The notes below the pieces were generated by a model. It did not search any database. It saw only the letters and a program-made list of their open reading frames with translations, and was not told the DNA's origin. A stretch of 5,304 bases of DNA from Alphaproteobacteria bacterium (GTDB lineage: Bacteria > Pseudomonadota > Alphaproteobacteria > RF32 > CAG-239), in contig DPKR01000135.1 of NCBI GenBank assembly GCA_003542415.1, positions 1-5,304 on the forward strand, in the 5' to 3' direction. This document shows positions 1 through 4,356 of this stretch, piece after piece; position 1 is the stretch's first letter; every line of letters starts with the position of its first letter. Both the position numbers and the translations under genes were made by a program.

Positions 1-13
1 AGGTGGCTTTTTT
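1..13. terminator. Partial terminator stem at the window edge
   Basis: The window opens with a GC-rich arm (AGGTGGC) followed directly by six T residues, which is what the 3' arm and U-tract of an intrinsic terminator look like on the plus strand. Read on the minus strand, it would be an A-run and the 5' arm of a hairpin just after the tRNA-Pro CCA end. It could therefore end the tRNA transcript, a plus-strand gene to the left, or both. The partner arm lies outside the window, so the call rests on half a stem. Confidence 0.35.
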
Positions 14-15
14 GT

Positions 16-92
16 TGGTCGGGACGAGAGGATTCGAACCTCCGACTTCTTGCACCCCATGCAAGCGCTCTACCAGGCTGAACTACGTCCCG
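16..92 (-). tRNA. tRNA-Pro, anticodon GGG
   Basis: The minus strand folds into a complete 77-nt cloverleaf. The acceptor stem CGGGACG pairs with CGTCCCG, followed by discriminator A and a genomically encoded CCA (complement of 16-18). The D-arm contains AGCCTGGTAGAGC, the anticodon stem is CTTGC/GCAAG with loop ATGGGGT, and the T-arm is GGAGG-TTCGAAT-CCTCT. The anticodon is GGG with G at position 37, as expected for the proline tRNA reading CCC and CCU. The C1-G72 first pair and A73 also fit bacterial tRNA-Pro. It lies about 50 nt downstream of the MerR-type gene on the same strand, so it may be partly cut from that transcript, although a weak promoter of its own can be drawn. Confidence 0.97.
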
Positions 93-104
93 AGTTTTAA
101 GTTT

Positions 105-133
105 TCTATATACCTAACTTTTTTATGATGCAA
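105..133 (-). promoter_or_regulatory. Possible weak promoter of tRNA-Pro
   Basis: On the minus strand TTGCAT (133-128) and TATAGA (110-105) are separated by 17 nt, which would place the transcription start 5-6 nt before the mature tRNA 5' end. Each hexamer matches the sigma70 consensus only in part (about 3/6 and 4/6), and there is no GC-rich discriminator typical of strong tRNA promoters. No U-tract terminator separates the MerR-type gene from the tRNA, so readthrough from ihfA is an equal possibility. Confidence 0.3.
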
Positions 134-141
134 GTGTTTTT

Positions 142-585
142 TTAGCTTGCAAGTAATTCTTTTAAATTATTTTTCAAATCAATCAAATCAGTTTTTAATG
201 TTTGAAGGGTTTGAAGCTGTGATTGATTTATTTTTTCAACTTCAATAATTTTTTGTTCTGTCATCATTTGAACAGGTGTTTCTTGAGGTGTCTCAATTTC
301 AAAAAAATCTTTTTGAATGTCACCATTTAAAAAGGCTTTCACCCCATGTTCTTTCAAAAGTTTTTGAACGCCTTCGATTGTGTAGCGCTTTTCATACAAA
401 AAATTGCGGATAAGCCTGATGAGCTCAACATCATCCGGACGATAATAACGTCTGCCGCCGCTCGTTTTCATGGGCGATATTTGAGGAAATTTCGTTTCCC
501 AAAAACGCAGAACGTGTGTCGCAACACCAATTTCGCGGCCGACTTCGGCAATGGTTCGGAATGCTGATTTCGATTTGTTGACCAA
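142..585 (-). CDS. MerR-family DNA-binding transcriptional regulator
   Basis: A 147-residue protein with an N-terminal MerR-type winged helix-turn-helix. The recognition region lies around residues 11-30 (RTIAEVGREIGVATHVLRFW), the wing carries the hallmark GGRRYYRPDDV at 43-53, and the following helices (about 54-80) include YTIEGVQKLLKE. Residues about 107-145 form a Leu/Gln/Lys-rich helical segment likely to be the dimer coiled coil. There are no cysteines, so it is not a thiol- or metal-binding MerR such as CueR or SoxR, and no ligand domain is visible. The start is TTG at 585: an AAGGA ribosome binding site lies 8 nt upstream, the upstream in-frame codons (CTC, ACG, ATA) are no better, and later ATG codons would cut into the HTH. 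It follows ihfA by 11 nt and is probably cotranscribed and coupled. Its target genes cannot be told from the sequence. Confidence 0.9.
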   Translation of the reverse strand: MVNKSKSAFRTIAEVGREIGVATHVLRFWETKFPQISPMKTSGGRRYYRPDDVELIRLIRNFLYEKRYTIEGVQKLLKEHGVKAFLNGDIQKDFFEIETPQETPVQMMTEQKIIEVEKINQSQLQTLQTLKTDLIDLKNNLKELLAS

Positions 586-593
586 GAGCGTTA

Positions 594-598
594 TCCTT
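594..598 (-). promoter_or_regulatory. Ribosome binding site deciding the TTG start of the MerR-type gene
   Basis: On the minus strand TAAGGAT contains the ihfA stop codon (TAA, complement of 597-599) and the AAGGA Shine-Dalgarno core, overlapping by two bases. The core sits 8 nt before the TTG at 585. This overlap suggests that ribosomes finishing ihfA help start the regulator, and it is the main support for accepting a TTG start. Confidence 0.75.
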
Positions 599-881
599 AT
601 TTGTTAAGAGCCTTACGCAAATTTTGAGAAGGTTTAAATGAAATAACGCGACGAGCTGTAATCACAGCTTCAACACCTGTTTTGGGGTTGCGACCGATAC
701 GCGGCGTTTTGTTCTTAACTAAAAAAGAACCAAAAGTAGAGAGTTTAACATCATTGCCCTTAACGAGCTCATCTCTGATTTCGCCAACCATCATGTCTAA
801 AATATCACCGGCATCTTTTCTGGAAATGCCGACTTCTTCATAAATTTTTTCTGCAATATCAGAACGTGTTGTTGTTTTCAT
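597..881 (-). CDS. ihfA: Integration host factor, alpha subunit
   Basis: A 94-residue member of the HU/IHF family, close to the usual length of about 95-105. The protein pairs with IhfB and sharply bends DNA at specific sites in the nucleoid, assisting recombination, replication and transcription. The DNA-binding arm motif GRNPKTG is at residues 63-69; Pro66 corresponds to the proline that intercalates between base pairs. The following ITARRVISFKPSQ (74-86) is diagnostic of the alpha subunit rather than beta or HU. The body contains the conserved LSTFGSF at 47-53. The ATG at 881 has an AGGA-type ribosome binding site (TAGGAA) 7 nt upstream. It is the first gene of a run ihfA, MerR-type gene, tRNA-Pro. 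In many relatives plsX and fabH precede ihfA; here the neighbour is a divergent rpsD instead. Confidence 0.96.
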   Translation of the reverse strand: MKTTTRSDIAEKIYEEVGISRKDAGDILDMMVGEIRDELVKGNDVKLSTFGSFLVKNKTPRIGRNPKTGVEAVITARRVISFKPSQNLRKALNK

Positions 882-957
882 TTTATATTCCTATGATATT
901 TTAAAATTAATGTTGATTTCTTTTGAAGTTACAACAAAGAAAATTTAATGCAAGAGA

Positions 958-973
958 TGAAATCGATATTTCA
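958..973. repeat. Inverted repeat TGAAAT-N4-ATTTCA, operator-like
   Basis: A perfect 6-bp dyad (TGAAAT, CGAT, ATTTCA) lies in the divergent intergenic region, about 80 bp upstream of the ihfA start codon and about 37 bp upstream of the rpsD -35 box. Symmetry of this size suits a dimeric regulator, but short AT-rich dyads also arise by chance. No regulator can be assigned to it. Confidence 0.35.
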
Positions 974-982
974 CAAGTTTTT

Positions 983-997
983 TTGATTTTATATCAA
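983..997. repeat. Inverted repeat TTGAT-N5-ATCAA upstream of the rpsD promoter
   Basis: A second short dyad (arms TTGAT and ATCAA, 5 bp each) starts 10 bp after the first one and ends 12 bp before the rpsD -35 box. On the minus strand the same sequence begins TTGATA, which could serve as an ihfA -35 box with TGAAAT 18 nt downstream. Its position would suit a regulatory or UP-like element, but it has no specific match to a known operator. Confidence 0.25.
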
Positions 998-1009
998 TAA
1001 AATTTTTAC

Positions 1010-1038
1010 TTTACATTTGATTTTTTTTGAGTTATAGT
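1010..1038 (+). promoter_or_regulatory. rpsD promoter, sigma70-type
   Basis: TTTACA (1010-1015) and TATAGT (1033-1038) are each one mismatch from consensus and are spaced by exactly 17 bp. The region upstream is very AT-rich with A/T runs, which could act as an UP element. Transcription would begin near 1045, giving a leader of about 95 nt before the rpsD ATG. This is the best promoter-like sequence in the window. Confidence 0.75.
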
Positions 1039-1045
1039 GCGCTCA

Positions 1046-1140
1046 CTTCCGAGAAGGCGGATTGGTATCAATCCCGTTATAAATGTATGGTTTATGACTA
1101 TCGGGACAATAACAATTTTAATTAATACAAGGAAAATTTT
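1046..1140 (+). promoter_or_regulatory. Structured 5' leader of rpsD
   Basis: The leader can form several hairpins. CTTC/GAAG closes a small loop at 1046-1056. GGATTG-GTAT-CAATCC forms a perfect 6-bp stem at 1059-1074. Immediately after one C, a 9-bp stem with two G-U pairs (1076-1084 with 1090-1098) closes the loop GTATG. TCCCG (1072-1076) can instead pair with CGGGA (1102-1106), which would disrupt the first perfect stem, so two mutually exclusive folds exist. The ribosome binding site AAGGA (1129-1133) is 7 nt before the ATG. S4 is a known autogenous repressor that binds its own mRNA leaders in other bacteria, so a role in S4 feedback is plausible, but this structure does not match an S4 leader I can name. 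Confidence 0.45.
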
Positions 1141-1755
1141 ATGAAAAGTATCGTATCTGCAAAGAAAAAACCAAGTCGTCGCTATGGCGTCAACCTTTGG
1201 GGTGACGGAAATAGCCCGATTAACAAAAGAAATTATGCGCCGGGCCAACATGGCCAGAGAAGAAAGAAAATGTCTGACTATGGCACACAATTGTCTGCAA
1301 AACAAAGATTGAAGACATATTACGGCAACATTTCTGAAAAGCAGTTCCACAAATATTATGAAGAGGCGATTCGCCGCACAGGTGATGCTGCTGAAAACTT
1401 GGTTGGCTTGCTTGAATCTCGTTTGGACAACATTGTTTATAAAGCAAAGTTTGTTCCGACAGTTTTTGCTTCTCGCCAATTCATCAACCATGGTCATGTG
1501 ACAGTCAACGGCAAGAAGGTAAATATCCCTTCTTATATGCTCAAAGTTGGCGATGTTGTTGAAGTCAGAGAGAAGTCTAAGAGTATGGCAATGGTTGTAG
1601 CAGCCGTTGAATCTCAAACAAGAGAAACACCGGATTATTTGGAAGTTGACACCAAAAAGTTGACAGCCAAATACAACTATGTTCCGAAATTTGCGGATGT
1701 TCCTTATGCCGCATTGATGGAACCAAACCTTGTTATCGAGTTCTATTCAAGATAA
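1141..1755 (+). CDS. rpsD: 30S ribosomal protein S4
   Basis: A 204-residue protein of the usual S4 length that binds 16S rRNA early in 30S assembly and lines the mRNA entry region. The alphaproteobacterial signature [18 protein letters not shown] spans about 31-48, followed by [19 protein letters not shown] (51-69). The S4 RNA-binding domain covers about residues 93-157, with [15 protein letters not shown] and the [20 protein letters not shown] core. The ending [12 protein letters not shown] is the typical C-terminus. It has no cysteines, so it is the zinc-free form. The first residues ([16 protein letters not shown]) diverge from the common MTKR...KIDRR start, and D22-G23 replaces the usual basic/proline stretch before NSP. 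The ATG has AAGGA 7 nt upstream. It stands alone between its own promoter and terminator, as rpsD often does in this class. Confidence 0.98.
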   Translation: MKSIVSAKKKPSRRYGVNLWGDGNSPINKRNYAPGQHGQRRKKMSDYGTQLSAKQRLKTYYGNISEKQFHKYYEEAIRRTGDAAENLVGLLESRLDNIVYKAKFVPTVFASRQFINHGHVTVNGKKVNIPSYMLKVGDVVEVREKSKSMAMVVAAVESQTRETPDYLEVDTKKLTAKYNYVPKFADVPYAALMEPNLVIEFYSR

Positions 1756-1788
1756 CAAGTTCTCCTTATATACAAAAAAAACCGCTTG

Positions 1789-1820
1789 CCCCCATTCCAA
1801 AAGAGTGGGGGTCACTTTTT
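1789..1820 (+). terminator. Intrinsic terminator of rpsD
   Basis: CCCCCATTC (1789-1797) pairs with GAGTGGGGG (1803-1811) through a 9-bp stem with one G-U pair and a CAAAA loop. After GTCAC comes a five-T tract at 1816-1820. It lies 34 nt after the rpsD stop codon and separates rpsD from the unknown cassette. The U-tract begins 4 nt after the stem, so termination may be incomplete, allowing some readthrough. Confidence 0.85.
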
Positions 1821-1848
1821 GTTGATTAATTTTCTTAATTATGATAAA
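1819..1848 (+). promoter_or_regulatory. Weak candidate promoter for the 335-residue gene
   Basis: TTGTTG (1819-1824) and GATAAA (1843-1848), or the better TATGAT (1840-1845) with a short 15-bp spacer, could drive the gene starting at 1857. Either choice would give a transcript beginning only a few bases before the ATG, so an almost leaderless mRNA. The hexamers are poor, and readthrough from rpsD is the alternative. Confidence 0.25.
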
Positions 1849-1856
1849 CTAAATAT

Positions 1857-2864
1857 ATGTATAATTTATCTGAAGAACAGGAAATTGCGCGGGCGGTGGC
1901 TTTGAAAGTCAACGCAAACTTTTCGGACGTAGGCTTGAACAAAGGTGAATCTTTTTTTGAGGCGCAAAAAGCTTATAACGCAACATTAAAGCAACGAGCT
2001 GTTCGGTTTTTGAAAGATTTGGATAAAAAAATCGATTCGCTTTCAAATCAGGAAATTGCGGATTTGCTTCGTGTTCTGATTGCAAACGGAACAATCATTG
2101 AAAGCGAAGAAGAACTTGAATATTACATTTCTCTTTTGGAACGCATTGCTATGCAACGCGTGGCGCAGGCAATGGAGCAATTTGCAAACGGCTCAAATCC
2201 GCAAATAAGCGATTCTAAAGGATTGCTTGAATTAATTGATGCCTTAAAAATGGCTCATATTCGAAAACAGCCAAAAGACAGAAATTCCCCCGAATTCTTA
2301 AAATGGCAAGAGATGATGAAAAATTTTGACAGTGCCAAAAAAATTGTTCAGCAAAATTCAGGGCCAAATCGAAGCCAACAAAGAAGCGGTCGGCAGGGCG
2401 GTGGTGGCTCCAAACAAGAAAATTCATCAGGAGATGATAAATCGCGCGATGAGCTCATCGGTAAGATGGTCTCGGCAGGTGTACCGCCTTACGGGCCATA
2501 TTGGAACGATGTTTTGGCAGGTTTTGAAGCTGCTGATAATAAGGCAGATTTTGTGGCAACATGGGCAGTTGATGAGCAAAGGCGAGATGAAGAGAAAAAA
2601 GAGCAAAATCAAAATGAACGTCCCGACCCCGAAAAGGAAAAAGAGCCTAAAGAAAAGCCTGAAAAAAGCGACCAAGAAAAGATAGATGAGCTTAGAATGG
2701 GCAAACAACAACAAAATGAAGAAAAAATCAATCAGGAATTTCAAAATCCCGGTAATATTAAAGCTGTTCGCGAAGTGGCTGATAAAAAATTAGAAAAAAC
2801 GGGACAAGAGCTGACAGATAAAGACATATCTACAATTAAAACCAAAATGATGGGAGGAAGATAA
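1857..2864 (+). CDS. Hypothetical protein, 335 residues, helical with disordered charged linkers
   Basis: I do not recognise this protein. Residues 1-112 look mostly alpha-helical (NQEIADLLRVLIANG at 64-78; ELEYYISLLERIAMQRVAQ at 86-104), with a second helical stretch at 119-165. Residues 166-197 are a low-complexity Gly/Ser/Gln/Arg linker containing GGGGS. Residues 198-243 look folded (GKMVSAGVPPYGPYW, then DFVATWAVDEQ) and form the most distinctive segment. Residues 244-290 are a Glu/Lys/Gln/Pro-rich charged run, probably disordered, and 291-335 are again helical. There are no cysteines, no signal peptide and no membrane segment, so it is probably cytoplasmic. The ATG at 1857 lacks any Shine-Dalgarno; the next in-frame candidate, GTG at 1896, has AGGAA only at a long spacing. 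Frame-consistent composition over 1 kb and flanking terminators support a real gene. The strong ribosome binding site of the next mini-ORF lies inside its last codons. Confidence 0.8.
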   Translation: MYNLSEEQEIARAVALKVNANFSDVGLNKGESFFEAQKAYNATLKQRAVRFLKDLDKKIDSLSNQEIADLLRVLIANGTIIESEEELEYYISLLERIAMQRVAQAMEQFANGSNPQISDSKGLLELIDALKMAHIRKQPKDRNSPEFLKWQEMMKNFDSAKKIVQQNSGPNRSQQRSGRQGGGGSKQENSSGDDKSRDELIGKMVSAGVPPYGPYWNDVLAGFEAADNKADFVATWAVDEQRRDEEKKEQNQNERPDPEKEKEPKEKPEKSDQEKIDELRMGKQQQNEEKINQEFQNPGNIKAVREVADKKLEKTGQELTDKDISTIKTKMMGGR

Positions 2865-2865
2865 G

Positions 2866-2949
2866 GTGATCCTTGATATTTTTGCGTTGCTGATTATCTT
2901 GCAAGCAAAAGGGGATGGAAATGAAGAAAAATCAAAACACGCCGATTGA
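2866..2949 (+). CDS. Possible 27-residue hydrophobic mini-ORF with GTG start
   Basis: GTG at 2866 begins one base after the stop of the 335-residue gene and is preceded by GGGAGGAAG (2852-2860), the best Shine-Dalgarno in the window, with 8 nt between GGAGG and GTG. The peptide starts MILDIFALLIILQAKG and ends in a charged tail to TGA at 2947-2949. The first 13 residues are strongly hydrophobic but too short for a confident membrane span. Its 3' part overlaps the start of the next gene, which is in the +1 frame. It may be a small peptide, a translational coupling leader, or the true N-terminus of the next protein if the A4G4 run at 2907-2914 contains an indel: one base fewer there would give an 83-residue protein with two hydrophobic segments. 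Support is the ribosome binding site and spacing only. Confidence 0.4.
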   Translation: MILDIFALLIILQAKGDGNEEKSKHAD

Positions 2950-3118
2950 TGATCTTGAAGATGCCGGAAAAGAACTTGAAACAATCAGCAAAACGCTTTT
3001 CCATAAAATTATTAGTTGGGTAAAGCTTCATCCTCTTTTAACACTTTTATTTTCATTTTTGTTTTCTGTGGCCTCAAATTTAGTGAGTTCTTGGCTGTGG
3101 TATTATTTTAAAAAATAA
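2921..3118 (+). CDS. Small single-span membrane protein, 65 residues
   Basis: I do not recognise this family. The first 35 or so residues are polar, with an acidic stretch (IDDLEDAGKELE, 9-20) and an amphipathic helix (FHKIISWVKLH). A single membrane segment follows at about 38-62 (LLTLLFSFLFSVASN then LVSSWLWYYF), ending in KK, so it resembles a tail-anchored protein with a cytoplasmic N-terminus. An ATG at 2915 would add two residues. I prefer 2921 because AAGGGG (2909-2914) then stands 6 nt before it, whereas it touches the 2915 ATG directly. It is the last gene of the cassette and is followed at once by a terminator. Size and topology would fit a small toxin-like, holin-like or membrane-anchor protein, but nothing in the sequence selects among these. 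Confidence 0.65.
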   Translation: MKKNQNTPIDDLEDAGKELETISKTLFHKIISWVKLHPLLTLLFSFLFSVASNLVSSWLWYYFKK

Positions 3119-3147
3119 ACGCCCGCTTATAAAAGGGGCGTTTTTTT
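3119..3147. terminator. Bidirectional intrinsic terminator between the cassette and ackA
   Basis: ACGCCC (3119-3124) pairs with GGGCGT (3136-3141), and seven T residues (3141-3147) follow on the plus strand, directly after the stop of the small membrane protein. On the minus strand the same stem is followed by TTTATTTTTT, so it can also end ackA, whose stop codon is 15 nt away. It separates two convergent transcription units. Confidence 0.88.
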
Positions 3148-3162
3148 GAGAGATTTTCAATT

Positions 3163-4341
3163 TTAGAAAGCAAGACGCATTGTGTCTTCTGCAATCATCA
3201 ACTCTTCATTTGTCGGGATAACATAAACATGGACTTTTGAATCTGGGGTTGAAATTTCAACCGTCTGGCCGCGTTTTTTGTTATTTTCCGCATTGAGTTT
3301 AATGCCGAGATAGGCGAGCTTTTCCATAATCATTGCGCGCAAAATTGAGCCGTTTTCGCCAACGCCGGCCGTAAAGACAATGGCATCAACACCGCCAAGC
3401 ACTGCAATATAAGAGCCGATAAAGCGCAAAATGCTGTGGACATACATATTCATTGCCAAAACGCATTTTTCATCGCCTTGTTCATAACGCGTTTCAACAT
3501 CACGGTTGTCAGAAAAACCGCAAATACCGAACATACCGCTTTGTTTGTTTAAAATGTTGTTCACCTCATCGGCAGATTTTCCAAGCAGTTTTTGCAAATG
3601 AACGGCAATAAACGGATCAATGTCGCCCGAACGTGTGCCCATGATGATACCGGCAAGCGGGGTAAAGCCCATGGAGGTATCAACGCATTTGCCATTATTA
3701 ACCGCAGCTAAAGAGGCGCCGTTTCCTAAATGGCAGGTGATGATTTTGCCTTTCTTGCCAATGAGTTTGGCGGCTTCTTTTGAAACATAAGCATGCGAAA
3801 TGCCGTGGAAACCATAGCGGCGGATTTTGTGCTCGGTATAATATTCAAGCGGCAAAGCATACATAAAAGCTTCTTTTTTCATTGTTTGATGGAAAACCGT
3901 ATCAAACACGGCAACTTGCGGCACATTCGGCAAAAGCTTTTGAACAGCTCTGATGCCTGAGATGTTTGCCGGCATATGCAAAGGCCCTAACGGTTTGAGG
4001 CTTTCCATTTTTTGCATGGCTTCTTCATCAATTTTGACGGAATCTTGGAACAATTCACCGCCGTGCAAAACACGATGACCGACAGCAGAAATTTCATCAA
4101 CACTTTTCAAAGGCCCTGAAAGCAAAAAGTTGATGACTTCTTTGAATGCTTCATCGTGGGTGGGCATCGGCACGGTTTTTGTTTGTTTGTTGTCGCCGAT
4201 TTTTAAGGTGATGTTAGAACCCTCAATTCCGATGCGCTCGGCAATGCCTTTGGCAACAACTTCATAGTTTTCACCCTCAACATTAAAAAGCTGATATTTT
4301 AAGGATGATGATCCGGAATTAATCACTAAAATTTTTTTCAT
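3163..4341 (-). CDS. ackA: Acetate kinase
   Basis: A 392-residue cytoplasmic enzyme of the usual length that interconverts acetyl phosphate plus ADP and acetate plus ATP. The ASKHA-fold motifs are complete: VINSGSSSLKYQL at 6-18 (Asn8, Ser11, Ser13, Lys15 for phosphate binding), GHRVLHGGE at 88-96 (Arg90), VFDTVFHQTM with the catalytic-type Asp147, RYGFHGISHAYV with His179, CHLGNGAS at 203-210, GTRSGDIDP with Arg237, FTAGVGEN at 323-330, and NEE near 378-380. These correspond to the catalytic residues known in the Methanosarcina enzyme (N7, R91, D148, H180, R241, E384). The ATG at 4341 has AAAGG 8 nt upstream. It follows pta by 15 nt in the same direction, the classic acetate-forming operon. 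Fermentative acetate production or growth on acetate are both possible. Confidence 0.98.
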   Translation of the reverse strand: MKKILVINSGSSSLKYQLFNVEGENYEVVAKGIAERIGIEGSNITLKIGDNKQTKTVPMPTHDEAFKEVINFLLSGPLKSVDEISAVGHRVLHGGELFQDSVKIDEEAMQKMESLKPLGPLHMPANISGIRAVQKLLPNVPQVAVFDTVFHQTMKKEAFMYALPLEYYTEHKIRRYGFHGISHAYVSKEAAKLIGKKGKIITCHLGNGASLAAVNNGKCVDTSMGFTPLAGIIMGTRSGDIDPFIAVHLQKLLGKSADEVNNILNKQSGMFGICGFSDNRDVETRYEQGDEKCVLAMNMYVHSILRFIGSYIAVLGGVDAIVFTAGVGENGSILRAMIMEKLAYLGIKLNAENNKKRGQTVEISTPDSKVHVYVIPTNEELMIAEDTMRLAF

Positions 4342-4356
4342 GAGATTGACCTTTCT

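Noticed and set aside
16..92. tRNA-Pro as an integration site of a mobile element
   Set aside because: No repeat of the tRNA 3' end and no integrase are visible in the window, and the flanking genes are the expected housekeeping ones.
130..153. Hairpin GCAAG...CTTGC after the MerR-type stop as a terminator
   Set aside because: The stem is only 5 bp with an 11-nt loop, and on the minus strand it is followed by ATCATAAAAAAG, not a U-tract.
985..1080. IHF binding sites near the ihfA and rpsD promoters (WATCAA-N4-TTR)
   Set aside because: Several WATCAA cores occur, for example TATCAA at 1066-1071, but the TTR half falls at the wrong spacing (5 instead of 4) or is mismatched in each case.
1094..1144. 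16-codon upstream ORF in the rpsD leader whose TGA overlaps the rpsD ATG (ATGA)
   Set aside because: The overlap is suggestive of coupling, but there is no Shine-Dalgarno before its ATG, which lies inside the predicted hairpin. Two other tiny ATG frames start nearby, so chance is likely.
1006..1617. 203-codon open frame on the minus strand opposite rpsD
   Set aside because: It is fully antisense to the unmistakable S4 gene and its leader, its product has no recognisable motif and an odd Cys/Phe/Ile-rich composition, and no ribosome binding site supports it.
2326..2685. 119-codon plus-strand frame inside the 335-residue gene
   Set aside because: Its product is a Lys-rich low-complexity string created by reading the Glu/Lys/Gln-rich region in another frame; there is no separate ribosome binding site.
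2427..2744. 105-codon minus-strand frame with a very hydrophobic Phe/Leu run
   Set aside because: It is the antisense of GAA/AAA-rich codons, which always give Phe/Leu runs; the apparent membrane segment is an artefact.
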